In this document: in pieces, positions 1 to 8,072 of the stretch
How the letters are laid out: the number at the start of each line of letters is the position of its first letter
How positions within the stretch are numbered: the first letter of the stretch is position 1
Origin: a bacterium
GTDB taxonomy: Bacteria > Actinomycetota > Acidimicrobiia > Spongiisociales > ZC4RG35
Reading direction: 5' to 3'
Length of the DNA: 64,000 nucleotides
Assembly (NCBI GenBank): GCA_028824015.1
Contig: JAPPFC010000004.1
Span: forward strand, 1-64,000
Made by a program: the position numbers and the translations under genes
The notes under the pieces: model-generated
What the model was told of the DNA's origin: nothing
The model's database searches: none
The model's input: only the letters and a program-made list of their open reading frames with translations

Positions 1-6
1 CCCAGA

Positions 7-49
7 CTGGGCACTTTCGGTGATCGACTCTGGGCACTTTCGATGATCG
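7..49. repeat. Two near-identical 20-nt direct repeats, possible IS21-type end
   Basis: Copies at 7-26 and 30-49 differ at one base and are spaced 23 nt apart. Multiple short subterminal repeats of this kind occur at the ends of IS21-family elements, so this could be the edge of an insertion sequence lying to the left of the window. No transposase is visible here, so the assignment is an inference from repeat layout only. Confidence 0.3.
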
Positions 50-137
50 CCGTCAAAGCCCCCCTCACCAATAGACACTAGGAGTGGTACAGTTCCCAGC
101 CTCAACCCTCTGACCAGGGGAAACACACCCTATACTC

Positions 138-228
<91 letters not shown>

Positions 229-266
229 TTTCGGCCAGCGTCGGTTAAATGGGATTCTCCCGGCGC

Positions 267-360
267 TGGCGGAGGGAGTGGGATTTGAACCCACGAGGGG
301 GTGATCACCCCCAACGGCATTTCCAGTGCCGCGCACTAGACCAGACTATGCGATCCCTCC
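267..360 (-). tRNA. tRNA-Ser (anticodon GGA)
   Basis: On the minus strand the acceptor GGAGGGA pairs with TCCCTCC. The anticodon stem-loop CGGCA-CTGGAAA-TGCCG gives anticodon GGA. A long variable arm marks a class II tRNA and the discriminator is G. CCA is encoded (267-269), unlike the neighbouring tRNA-Ser(GCT). The two serine tRNAs are about 40 bp apart and may be cotranscribed. Confidence 0.95.
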
Positions 361-442
361 ATACCCGTAATGTGGATAGGTTAAGAAAGCGCTCAGCGCC
401 CTAGAACTTTAGCAAACGGCCCCAGCGAGGTAATCGGGGAAT

Positions 443-919
443 ATGGCCGAGTCAACGGATCACCATCGGTTCATGGAACTGGCCCTGGCCGAAGCTGCCA
501 AGGCGCCGGTCCATGGGGATGTGCCCGTGGGAGCGGTGGTGGTCGACTCCGCCGGGAAGGTGGTGGCCTCGGACCACAACCGTCGGGAGGAACGGGGGGA
601 TCCCACCGCCCATGCCGAGGTGTTGGTGCTGGCCGAGGCCGCTCGCCGGGCGGGCTCCTGGCGTCTCCTGGGACACACTCTCTATGTGACCCTGGAGCCT
701 TGCTCGATGTGCGCCGGCGCGGCGGTCTCCGGGCGTATCGAACGGATCGTGTACGGCGCCGCCGATCCCAAGGCGGGAGCGGCGCTGAGCCTCTACAATA
801 TCCCCGGGGACCGGCGTCTCAATCATCAGTGCGAGATCGTGGCGGGGGTGGGCGCCGCCCGGAGCGCCGAGATGCTCAGATCCTTCTTCAGTAGCAAGAG
901 GGGCGGGAACAACGGCTGA
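443..919 (+). CDS. tadA: tRNA-specific adenosine deaminase TadA
   Basis: A 158-residue cytidine-deaminase-fold zinc enzyme that should deaminate A34 to inosine in tRNA-Arg(ACG). The zinc and catalytic motif HAE is at residues 57-59 and PCSMC at 86-90 (zinc ligands Cys87 and Cys90); Glu59 is the proton shuttle. Length and motif spacing match bacterial TadA. It precedes the SRP RNA gene directly, and tadA next to ffs is a recurrent bacterial gene order. The C-terminal tail is short and basic. A free nucleobase or cytidine deaminase is the alternative, but the motif spacing and RNA context favour TadA. Confidence 0.93.
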   Translation: MAESTDHHRFMELALAEAAKAPVHGDVPVGAVVVDSAGKVVASDHNRREERGDPTAHAEVLVLAEAARRAGSWRLLGHTLYVTLEPCSMCAGAAVSGRIERIVYGAADPKAGAALSLYNIPGDRRLNHQCEIVAGVGAARSAEMLRSFFSSKRGGNNG

Positions 920-956
920 TCTCATCTCCGTTTCATCCGGGATTGTGCTAAGGTCG

Positions 957-1232
957 GCACGCGTGCTAAGCGGGGCACTAGGGGTTCCCTGAACCCGAAA
1001 ACCTCTACATGCGGGGCCGAACTCCCCGCCTGAGGGCGCCGAGCCCCGGGCAGGCGGCAAAAAGCGCAGTGATGACGGCCGGGTCCCGTGAGTCGGGGTG
1101 GTCGTGAACCGGGTCAGGTCCGGAAGGAAGCAGCCCTAAGCGGGTGTCCCGGCGCCGCGGGGGCGCCTGGTCCGAGCCAGCGGTTTGCCAGCCGACCGGA
1201 GGTGTCGAGTCCGACGGCGGGGTGCACGCTTA
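957..1232 (+). ncRNA. ffs: Signal recognition particle RNA, large bacterial type with Alu domain
   Basis: The universally conserved SRP S-domain core (GTCAGGTCCGGAAGGAAGCA) is at about 1113-1132, preceded by GTGAACCGG. The 5' part has GTGCTAAGCGGGG (963-975), as in the Bacillus scRNA Alu domain. The 3' end GGTGCACGC (1221-1229) closes the molecule by pairing GCGTGC (961-966) with GCACGC (1224-1229). Overall length near 275 nt fits the large class rather than the ~100-nt 4.5S class. It sits between tadA (+) and a convergent methyltransferase gene. The exact ends are inferred from the closing helix. Confidence 0.9.
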
Positions 1233-1251
1233 GTCCCTCGGGCGGCCGGCG

Positions 1252-1896
1252 CTACTCCGAGGGTTTGACCAGCCTCACGCCGTACACGCCTCCGAACCAT
1301 CCCATCCTCCACAGGCGGTCGACTCGAAGGGGTCCGGCGCGGAACATCTCTTCGGGATGGGGGAGCTTGTCCAGGGACCGGTGGAAGTACCGGTACTCGC
1401 GCACGGCACCGGCCATCAGACCCACCAGGGGGCTGACCACCGCCGTCCCCAACCTGTGGATTGTCCTGCTCGGCCGGCCGAGCGGCCTTCCGGCATCCAC
1501 CACCACCATCACCCCTCCCGGACGCAGGACGCGAGCGGCCTCGGCGAGGGTCTGCTCCACCGACTCGAGGTTGCGAAACACGAAGGCGGACCAGATGCCA
1601 TCCAGGGTGGCGTCGGCGAAGGGCAGACTCTCTCCCCTTCCCATCACCCTGTGGGGTGCGGGGTTGACAGAGAGCATCGGCCAGGCCGGATCGAGGGCCA
1701 CTACCTGCTGGCTTGGCCGGAAGAGCGACATGGCCACCCCGGTGCCCGCCCCCAGGTCGAGGATCGTCCCGTCGGGGAGTTGATCGATTCCTCGCCTCCT
1801 CCACGCCTGATCCCGGCCGAACGAGAGGAGCCGGTTGCACCGGTCGTACCTTCGGTGGATACGCGAGAATATCCGGTCGGGAGACGGTCCGTTCAC
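1252..1896 (-). CDS. menG: UbiE/MenG-type SAM-dependent methyltransferase
   Basis: A 214-residue class I SAM methyltransferase. SAM motif I is ILDLGAGTG near residue 45. The N-terminal YDRCNRLLSFGRDQAWRR stretch is the typical UbiE/COQ5 signature. The family methylates demethylmenaquinone in the last step of menaquinone synthesis, which fits an actinobacterium using menaquinone. It lies 12 bp downstream of serS on the same strand and is probably cotranscribed. No other men genes are in the window, so a related small-molecule methyltransferase is possible. Confidence 0.7.
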   Translation of the reverse strand: MNGPSPDRIFSRIHRRYDRCNRLLSFGRDQAWRRRGIDQLPDGTILDLGAGTGVAMSLFRPSQQVVALDPAWPMLSVNPAPHRVMGRGESLPFADATLDGIWSAFVFRNLESVEQTLAEAARVLRPGGVMVVVDAGRPLGRPSRTIHRLGTAVVSPLVGLMAGAVREYRYFHRSLDKLPHPEEMFRAGPLRVDRLWRMGWFGGVYGVRLVKPSE

Positions 1897-1908
1897 GTCC
1901 GCCGTCTC

Positions 1909-3168
1909 CTAGGGAGGGTCGATCCGGTCAAAGCCCAGGTAAGGGTGCAGAGCCTCGGGCATGAGCACCGAACCGTCGCTCTGCTGGTGGTTCTCCAACA
2001 GGGCGATGATCACCCTGCCCACCGCCACCGCCGTTCCGTTCAGGGTGTGGACCAACCGGTTTCCTCCCGGCGCCTTCATGCGGACCTTGAGGCGACGGGC
2101 CTGGTAGTCGGTGGTGTTCGAGCAGGAAGTGATCTCCCGGTAGGCGTTCCAGGAGGGAAACCAGGCCTCGATGTCGTACTTCTTGGCGGCCGAGGCGCCC
2201 AGGTCGCCGGCGGCCACGTTGACCACCCGGTAGGGGATCTCCAACTCTCCGACCAGCTTCTCCTCCAGCCCCAGGATCCGCTCGTGCTCCTCGTTCGAGT
2301 CTTCGGGACGGGTGAAGGAGAACATCTCCACCTTGTCGAACTGGTGGACCCTGAAGATGCCGCCGGTGTCCTTGCCGTGGGTGCCGGCCTCCCGACGGAA
2401 GCAACTGGAGAAACCGGCGTAGCGGATGGGGAGTTGCTCTGGTTCCAGGATCTCGTCCGCGTGGTAGGCGGCGAGGCTGATCTCCGAGGTGGCGGCAAGG
2501 AACAGGTCGTCGGCGGGTATCTCATAGACCTGCTGGCGGTCTCCGGGAAAGAACCCGGTGCCGAACAGGGCCATCTCCCGGACCAGCACGGGGGTGACCA
2601 TGGGAACCAGCCCGGCTTCGACCAGGTGGTCCATGGACCACTTGATCAGGGCGAATTCCAGCAGGGCGGCCTTGCCCTTCAGGTACCCGAAGCGAGATCC
2701 GGCCATCTTGGCCGCCCGTTTGGTGTCTATGATGTCCAGGCTCTCGCCGAGCGCTTCGTGATCGGCGGGCTCGAAGCCGAAGCTCGGGGTCTCTCCCACC
2801 CGTCGAAGTTCCTGGGAGTCATCCTCGGTGAGACCGTCGGCTGCGCTGGGATCGACCAGGTTGGGCAGGGTGTGCCACTCCCGGTAGAACTGCTCCGAGA
2901 GGTCCCCGGCCCGGGTGTTCAACTCCTTGATGCGGCCGGCCAGGGAAGTCGCCCGTTCGATGGCCTGGCGCTTCTCCTCCCCCTGGAGGCCGGCGATCTC
3001 CCTCCCCAGGGACCGTTGAGCCGCCCGCAGGTTGTCTGCTTCGTGGCGCAACTCCCGGATCTCGGCCTCGGTCGCTGCCAGGCGTCCCACGGGCACCTCC
3101 AAGCCTCGGCGGGCCATGGATAGGCGGATGGTGTCGGGGCTGGCGCGGAGTGTGGCGAGGTCAAGCAT
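1909..3168 (-). CDS. serS: Seryl-tRNA synthetase
   Basis: A 419-residue class II aminoacyl-tRNA synthetase. The N-terminal ~100 residues form the charged long helical arm that grips the tRNA-Ser variable arm. Class II motif 2 lies around FRREAGTHGKDTGGIFRVHQF, and motif 3 is the C-terminal GRVIIALLENHQ segment. Length is normal for SerS. No clear Shine-Dalgarno precedes the ATG, so translation may be leaderless. Two tRNA-Ser genes lie in the same 3 kb. It is followed by the menG-like gene. Confidence 0.96.
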   Translation of the reverse strand: MLDLATLRASPDTIRLSMARRGLEVPVGRLAATEAEIRELRHEADNLRAAQRSLGREIAGLQGEEKRQAIERATSLAGRIKELNTRAGDLSEQFYREWHTLPNLVDPSAADGLTEDDSQELRRVGETPSFGFEPADHEALGESLDIIDTKRAAKMAGSRFGYLKGKAALLEFALIKWSMDHLVEAGLVPMVTPVLVREMALFGTGFFPGDRQQVYEIPADDLFLAATSEISLAAYHADEILEPEQLPIRYAGFSSCFRREAGTHGKDTGGIFRVHQFDKVEMFSFTRPEDSNEEHERILGLEEKLVGELEIPYRVVNVAAGDLGASAAKKYDIEAWFPSWNAYREITSCSNTTDYQARRLKVRMKAPGGNRLVHTLNGTAVAVGRVIIALLENHQQSDGSVLMPEALHPYLGFDRIDPP

Positions 3169-3222
3169 TGGGGCTCATTTTAAAGGAGGACGCTGCATGT
3201 GGGAAGGCGGCCGGGGATACCG

Positions 3223-4209
3223 TTAGCCACCGACGCTCAGGGTGAACACGTAGCTGTTGTCTTCGACGTTTTGCTCCTCCTGGGCCAGTCCCAGGCGGAC
3301 CTCCACCTGGTAGGTGGTGTTGGGGGTCACGGCCAACTCGAAGAAGGTGACGGTTGTCTTCTCTCCCGGCGCCAGGGGAGGAACCGTCAGGTCCCGGGAT
3401 AGCACCGCCTGGCCCGGCGGCCAGATGGTCAACTGGAGGGAGGTCTCCTCGACCACCTCCACGTTGCCCCGGTTGGCCACCACCACCAGCAGGTCGAAGC
3501 TGTCGGTCGGGATGATTACCGGGTGGCCCTCCAGGTCGGATACCCACTCGGGATGGGAGGTGACCTGCTCTATTCCCAGGTCGGCGGTGAACTCCAGCGT
3601 GGGCCGGGACAACCGAGCGAAAGTGGCCAGGAACTGGGCCGTGTCCACCACGGGATAGACGACCGGAAGGAAAACCACCGTTCTGAACTCGGAGAAGGAC
3701 TGGATCCCTGGTTCCGCGCCGATCCTCTCCAGGAATGCCTCGTATATGCGGTCCCCGCTTCGGATGCTGACCAGGGCGGTGGTGAGTTGTTCCTCAACCA
3801 CGTAGTTGAACGGGTCGTCCACCGCGGAAAGGAAGGCGTTCTCGAAGCGCTCCAGGCCCTCGTCCCAGAAATCGAGGGAGATGCCCAGCAGGATGACCAG
3901 GCTGCTGTCCTGGTCCTCCGACTGCTCCAGGCCGACGGTGACCGCTCCGATGGACTCCCTTGACTGGGTGATGATGGAGGCCAACTCCGATCGGTCGGCG
4001 GTGTCGATCTGTTCGATCAGCCTCACGAAGGATCGGGCCGCCCGGTCCAGGGTGATGGTGTGGCTCCGGAGTTCCTCGCCGAGGGTGGTCTCGGTGCGGG
4101 TGGTGTTGATGAGGGCGTTGAGCACCAATCCGAGGCCCACGACCAACAGGAGGGCCAGCAGCCACCACTTTCCGCGGGATGGGCGGGATCGGTTGGGAAA
4201 TGCCATCAT
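3223..4209 (-). CDS. Membrane-anchored protein with C-terminal CARDB-like Ig fold, function unknown
   Basis: A 328-residue protein. A basic N terminus is followed by one strongly hydrophobic segment at about residues 15-32, consistent with a signal anchor. The next ~180 residues look largely helical and acidic. The last ~100 residues resemble CARDB/Ig-like adhesion modules: beta-rich, with the pattern 'VVVANRGNVEV...PPLAPGEKTTVTF'. I infer an extracytoplasmic protein tethered to the membrane. It lies 54 bp downstream of serS start on the same strand but transcribes toward 3223, so it is upstream in the serS direction and may share its promoter. Function not recognised. Confidence 0.65.
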   Translation of the reverse strand: MMAFPNRSRPSRGKWWLLALLLVVGLGLVLNALINTTRTETTLGEELRSHTITLDRAARSFVRLIEQIDTADRSELASIITQSRESIGAVTVGLEQSEDQDSSLVILLGISLDFWDEGLERFENAFLSAVDDPFNYVVEEQLTTALVSIRSGDRIYEAFLERIGAEPGIQSFSEFRTVVFLPVVYPVVDTAQFLATFARLSRPTLEFTADLGIEQVTSHPEWVSDLEGHPVIIPTDSFDLLVVVANRGNVEVVEETSLQLTIWPPGQAVLSRDLTVPPLAPGEKTTVTFFELAVTPNTTYQVEVRLGLAQEEQNVEDNSYVFTLSVGG

Positions 4210-4369
4210 GTCCTGGTTCGTAGGTTAAGGCTTCGTGGGGCATTTGCCACTCTCCCTTGTTCTCCTGCGGCTCACACCTCCTTCAAGGGGCGTCGCCGGC
4301 CCGATCTGCGGGGGTGGGGCCGGTGGCTGGTTCTCCGTTATCGGTGCCGCGTTAGCATCCGGTCGGCGA

Positions 4370-5056
4370 ATGGCCAGAGCACACTTCAGCCCGCACCTGT
4401 TTGACTTTCTTATGGATCTCCGGGTCAACAACAACCGGGAGTGGTTCCAAGGCAACAAGGATCGATACGAGCGGCACGTCAAGGAACCGTTGCTGGGATT
4501 CATAGAAGACTTCGGACCGCTGCTGCACGCCATCAGCCCGCATTTCGTCGCCGATGCGCGGGCCAACGGCGGGTCGATGTTCCGCATCTACCGGGACGTC
4601 CGGTTCAGCAAGGACAAGAGTCCCTACAAGACCCAGGCGGCGGCACAATTCCGCCACGAAGCCGGTAAGACGGCCCATGCTCCCGGGTTCTACCTGCACC
4701 TGGCCCCCGGGGAGGTCGGAGCGGGGGTGGGCATCTGGAGGCCTGCCACGCCGACATTGAACGAGATCCGGAATGCCATCGTCGCCGATCCGGATGGATG
4801 GGAACAGGCTTCGGGCGACCCGGGCTTCCTGAGCGAGTTCTCCATTGTCGGAGACTCCCTGAAGCGCGCCCCGAAAGGTTTTGACTCCGACCATCCGCTC
4901 ATCGAGGACCTCAGACGAAAGGATTACATTGCCTGGGTCGACTTCGACGAGGAGGAGGTGGTTTCGCCGGGCTTCCTGGAGGAATTCGCCGGGGTCTGCC
5001 GCCAGGCCGCTCCCTACATGAGGTTCCTGACCAGCGCCCTGGGTCTGCCCTTCTAA
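4370..5056 (+). CDS. DUF2461 family protein
   Basis: A 228-residue protein. Its N-terminal pattern 'FDFL..L..NNNREWF..NK..Y' and 'FRIYRDVRFSKDKSPYKT' are hallmarks of DUF2461 (TIGR02453). The internal ATG at 4370 was chosen because homology begins there; the upstream 45 in-frame codons are low-complexity and unlike the family. Biochemical function is unknown. No operon partner is evident: it is convergent with the amidotransferase gene, 21 bp apart. Confidence 0.85.
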   Translation: MARAHFSPHLFDFLMDLRVNNNREWFQGNKDRYERHVKEPLLGFIEDFGPLLHAISPHFVADARANGGSMFRIYRDVRFSKDKSPYKTQAAAQFRHEAGKTAHAPGFYLHLAPGEVGAGVGIWRPATPTLNEIRNAIVADPDGWEQASGDPGFLSEFSIVGDSLKRAPKGFDSDHPLIEDLRRKDYIAWVDFDEEEVVSPGFLEEFAGVCRQAAPYMRFLTSALGLPF

Positions 5057-5077
5057 CCAAAGAAGGGGGTGGGCTGG

Positions 5078-5809
5078 TTACCGGGAGGGGACGGGACCTG
5101 CGGCGATAGCCATGAAATTGCGGTAAAGGCGCTCGGCGTCAACCGCGAAGCCCGCCATGTGGCGCTCGGCGTCGGCGGCCAGGGACTCGATGGCGTCGGG
5201 ACCGAGGGCCGACTCCAGGGCGTCCCGGTAGGCGTCCACCGCACCCCAGTTGCGTACGGTGTCCTCCTCCACTTCGAGGTGGTACTGCATCGACCAGGCC
5301 CGCGGGCCCACTCGCATGGCCTGCACCCGGCACTGGGGGGAACCGGCCAGCACCACCGCGTCGTCGGGAGGCTGGGCCACGCGGACCGAGTGCCACTGCA
5401 ACACAACCTGGCGCTTGCCCATCCGGGTGAAGATCGGGTCGGCGCGGCCTTCAGGCGTCAGATCGACGCTGAACACACCGATCTCGGGCGGGCGCTGGGG
5501 GCCGCAGGTGCCCCCGAGGGCGTCAGCCAGCAGTTGGTGTCCCAGGCACAGGCCCAGGAAGGGCCGTTCCATCTCTCGCACCCAGCGGCGGATAGCTTGC
5601 TTCTCCTCCACCAACCATGGGTGTTCGTCCACGTCCCAGACATCCATCGGGCCGCCCATCACCCACAGGGCGTCGTAGTCCTCCAGTGGCGGGATCGGCT
5701 CGCCCTCGTCGAGTTCCACTGCGGTCCACTCGACGCCGTCTTCCCTGAGGAAGTCGCGCAGGCGGCCGGGATGTTCGCAATCGATGTGCTGGAAAACCAG
5801 GAGTCGCAC
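5078..5809 (-). CDS. Class I glutamine amidotransferase (GMP synthase-like domain)
   Basis: A 243-residue stand-alone GATase1 domain. The nucleophile Cys88 lies in FLGLCLGHQ, and the His-Glu pair is in QYHLE (His176, Glu178), so the triad is complete. It would release ammonia from glutamine or act as a gamma-glutamyl hydrolase. No synthetase domain is present, so the acceptor is unknown. It starts 19 bp downstream of the 11-residue-repeat gene on the same strand, suggesting a two-gene transcript. Confidence 0.85.
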   Translation of the reverse strand: MRLLVFQHIDCEHPGRLRDFLREDGVEWTAVELDEGEPIPPLEDYDALWVMGGPMDVWDVDEHPWLVEEKQAIRRWVREMERPFLGLCLGHQLLADALGGTCGPQRPPEIGVFSVDLTPEGRADPIFTRMGKRQVVLQWHSVRVAQPPDDAVVLAGSPQCRVQAMRVGPRAWSMQYHLEVEEDTVRNWGAVDAYRDALESALGPDAIESLAADAERHMAGFAVDAERLYRNFMAIAAGPVPSR

Positions 5810-5828
5810 CAGTCGGCCCCTTGCTTGT

Positions 5829-6149
5829 TCAGGAAGCGGGAAGAAGGCTTCTGACGTTCCCGCCCCCTATGGCTATGACGCCATGTGCGTTAACCCCGCC
5901 GATCGCCACTATGCCGATCGCGTTCACCCCGCTCAAGGCAACTATCCCGATCGCGTTGGCCCCGCCCACCGCAACCAACCCCACTGCGTTGATGACGCTG
6001 AACGAAACCAGCCCCAGCGCGTTGAGGACGCTGGCCACCGCCATGCCGACCGCGTTTACGCCGGCCAAGGCAACATGTCCGATGGCGTTCCAGCGGTTCA
6101 TCGCCACAGAGCCGATTGTCAGGTGGTGGCCGGAGGTGGTTGTCTCCAA
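5829..6149 (-). CDS. Small repeat protein made of 11-residue NA[IVL]G repeats
   Basis: A 106-residue protein dominated by seven consecutive 11-residue units (residues 21-97) of consensus N-A-[IVLH]-G-x-V-A-[ILVF]-x-x-x, with an eighth degenerate unit at residues 10-20. The units are Gly/Ala/Val/Ile-rich with no charged residues, so they could form a small solenoid or insert in a membrane. No Cys or catalytic motif is visible. It precedes the amidotransferase gene by 19 bp. I do not recognise a named family. The frame is supported by the unbroken repeat register; antisense frames show no such order. Confidence 0.65.
   Translation of the reverse strand: METTTSGHHLTIGSVAMNRWNAIGHVALAGVNAVGMAVASVLNALGLVSFSVINAVGLVAVGGANAIGIVALSGVNAIGIVAIGGVNAHGVIAIGGGNVRSLLPAS
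5859..6122 (-). repeat. Eight 33-bp coding repeats
   Basis: In-frame tandem units of 33 bp encode the 11-residue repeats of the small protein. The unit length is constant through all copies, while the bases have diverged more than the protein pattern. Confidence 0.75.
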
Positions 6150-6280
6150 GAGAATTCCTGTGCTCGTCGTTGACTGGCTCTCGTAGGCTAGCCGTCCTCA
6201 AGTTCCTGTGTGAGGGGAAAGCAGAGGGACGTCTCCGGGCCTGCTGAAGCACGTTGGGGTCATTCAGCTAGCCGGGATCT

Positions 6281-6336
6281 CAATATACAATTTTTATATT
6301 GTTATTCTATGGCCATAGTACAATGGTATTGTTGTA
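6281..6336. promoter_or_regulatory. AT-rich palindromic operator/promoter region
   Basis: Three dyads occur in a locally AT-rich stretch before the HTH gene: CAATATA-7nt-TATATTG (6281-6301), the perfect palindrome TATGGCCATA (6308-6317), and ACAAT-GGT-ATTGT (6320-6332). They sit 27-80 bp upstream of the GTG start, where an autoregulatory HTH antitoxin-like protein would be expected to bind. Confidence 0.5.
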
Positions 6337-6362
6337 ATACAGTCCCGGAAGGATGGAATCTC

Positions 6363-6824
6363 GTGAAGCACCCCAGGGCACTTGCTCGCCGCCGCATGGA
6401 TGAACGGTACCGCCGGTTGGGTCCCCTATCTCAGATGGTGCGCCCTCATCGAGGCTGGATTCGTGCCGTGCGGGACGCATTGGGTATGTCCGGTGCGGAA
6501 CTGGGGCAGCGGCTGGGGATCAGTCAGCAACGCGTGGCGGCGCTGGAGCAGGCTGAAATGCAGTTCTCTATCCAACTTGACACCTTGGATCGGGTCGCCG
6601 GCGCCCTCAATTGCCATCTTGTATACGCCTTGGTACCCAGAACGAGTCTCACCGAGGCGGTGGAGGCGCAAGCAAGGAGCAGGGCGACACAGATTCTGCG
6701 CCGAGCAACTCACCACAGTCGTCTTGAAAACCAAGCACGCAGTGACGGCATTGATGCCCGCATCGAGGACTTGGCCGAAGATCTAGCGGATCGAAGGGGA
6801 CTGTGGAGCCCCTCCGATGATTGA
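6363..6824 (+). CDS. Mobile mystery protein A, HTH regulator
   Basis: About 153 residues from a GTG start preceded by GGAAGGA. The upstream in-frame extension crosses the palindromic region and is unlikely to be translated. A helix-turn-helix (XRE-like) lies around residues 36-65, with the pattern 'MSGAELGQRLGISQQRVAALE'. Protein and gene order match the TIGR02612/TIGR02613 'mobile mystery' pair found on mobile elements. The stop overlaps the Fic gene start by 8 bp, indicating translational coupling. It probably represses its own promoter and may counteract the Fic protein. The function of the pair is not established. Confidence 0.8.
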   Translation: MKHPRALARRRMDERYRRLGPLSQMVRPHRGWIRAVRDALGMSGAELGQRLGISQQRVAALEQAEMQFSIQLDTLDRVAGALNCHLVYALVPRTSLTEAVEAQARSRATQILRRATHHSRLENQARSDGIDARIEDLAEDLADRRGLWSPSDD

Positions 6825-7404
6825 CCCTTGGCTACCTGACGGCGAAGGTCATACTCCCCTGACCGAGGAGGACAGGATGGGCTTGATCCCGTCCTACATT
6901 GGCACTCGCGGCGACCTGTTCGACGCCGAGGAACGCAACATCGCCCACGCCCTCCTGCGGCAGCCGCCAACAGTCGCTGATCTGTTGGATGACCTCTACC
7001 TGCGGAATCTTCACAGGGCAATGTTCGGCCAAGTGTGGCAATGGGCCGGTCAATACCGGCTGAGACAGACCAACATAGGCATAGAACCAGACCGTATCCC
7101 CTCGGCGGTGCGGCTGCTAGTAGGGGATGTCGCCGCTTGGGTGGAACATCAAACATACGAACCTGACGAAACCTGCGTCCGGTTCCATCACCGCCTAGTC
7201 TCCATACACCCTTTTCCCAATGGAAATGGCCGGCACAGTCGAATCTGTGCCGATTACCTCCGCATTGCCTTAGGGGAAACGCCGTTCAGTTGGGGCATGC
7301 ATCTCGCTGTGACCACCGACCAGTTGAGGCGGTGCTACCACGCGGCTTTGCAAGCCGCAGACGCAGGCGAGATACGGGAACTGATGATCTTCGCGCGAAG
7401 TTGA
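6817..7404 (+). CDS. Mobile mystery protein B, Fic/DOC family
   Basis: A 195-residue Fic-fold protein. The intact catalytic motif HPFPNGNGRH is at residues 131-140, so AMP- or other nucleotide-transferase activity is plausible, with His131 as catalytic base. No inhibitory (S/T)xxxE(G/N) helix is obvious within the protein. Regulation may therefore come from the overlapping HTH protein. The pair corresponds to the mobile mystery A/B module and behaves in layout like a toxin-antitoxin operon. Confidence 0.85.
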   Translation: MIDPWLPDGEGHTPLTEEDRMGLIPSYIGTRGDLFDAEERNIAHALLRQPPTVADLLDDLYLRNLHRAMFGQVWQWAGQYRLRQTNIGIEPDRIPSAVRLLVGDVAAWVEHQTYEPDETCVRFHHRLVSIHPFPNGNGRHSRICADYLRIALGETPFSWGMHLAVTTDQLRRCYHAALQAADAGEIRELMIFARS

Positions 7405-7416
7405 CATTTGGGCGCC

Positions 7417-7956
7417 ATGAAGGTGAAGTACATTGCCGATACCGAGGGGAAGTTCAGCCGGAAGCAGATCTTGGTGTGGTGCACGATGCTTTTCGTGGGG
7501 GCTGGGGCGCTTGCCTTGACAACTCTGAGCGGTGGTGGTTCGAAGACAAGTGACATTGGATCGGATGTCTGCAGCAGCGAGGGCGCTCGGGAACTGGTCG
7601 AAGAATTCCTGTCTGCTTATTCCACCGGTTCAAGCAGCGCAAGTCTCACCGACCGATTCTTTGCGCCTGATGATCGGTTCCAGTGGTTTTACGATGCCCT
7701 GACTCGCCACGGTGAGGAGGCCACGGATCGTTCGGACCTCGACTCATACTTCGCGCAACAACAGGCCAGTGGAGACAGCCTGGGACTTGTGGACTTCTCC
7801 TACGGACATCGTGATGAGGACAACACAGGCCACTTCGGGATGGTGCTCTCCCGCAATGAGATGGTTCTCAGCGGGAAGGGTGCCATCGACTGCGCCTCGG
7901 GAAAGATCATGGTCTGGGCCACCGGTCCCGCATCGTCGACTTCAACGACACAGTAG
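7417..7956 (+). CDS. Single-pass membrane/secreted protein, unknown function
   Basis: About 179 residues from ATG 7417; a TTG three codons upstream is the alternative. A hydrophobic segment at about residues 17-36 is followed by a Ser/Gly linker. The ~120-residue ectodomain resembles small SnoaL/NTF2-like accessory domains only weakly ('ARELVEEFLSAYSTG'), and two Cys could form a disulfide. It starts 12 bp after the Fic gene and may be part of the same transferred segment. Function not recognised. Confidence 0.55.
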   Translation: MKVKYIADTEGKFSRKQILVWCTMLFVGAGALALTTLSGGGSKTSDIGSDVCSSEGARELVEEFLSAYSTGSSSASLTDRFFAPDDRFQWFYDALTRHGEEATDRSDLDSYFAQQQASGDSLGLVDFSYGHRDEDNTGHFGMVLSRNEMVLSGKGAIDCASGKIMVWATGPASSTSTTQ

Positions 7957-7983
7957 GCCTTGGCAATTGGTGGGGTCCGGTTT

Positions 7984-8072
7984 TGGTGGGCGAGGGGGGA
8001 CTTGAACCCCCACGGGTTTTAAAGCCCACAGGATCCTGAATCCTGCGCGTCTGCCAATTTCGCCACTCGCCC
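7984..8072 (-). tRNA. tRNA-Leu (anticodon CAG)
   Basis: On the minus strand GGGCGAG pairs with CTCGCCC. The anticodon stem-loop GCAGGA-TTCAGGA-TCCTGT places CAG at positions 34-36. The long variable arm and discriminator A fit tRNA-Leu. CCA is encoded (7984-7986). Confidence 0.95.

Noticed and set aside
1357-3123. 588-codon plus-strand frame opposite serS
   Set aside because: Lies antisense to clear serS and menG coding sequence and has no domain-like features; a by-product of high GC.
3182-3225. AAAGGAGG followed by ATG and nine codons on the plus strand
   Set aside because: The peptide is tiny and lies just upstream of serS on the opposite strand; nothing supports expression.
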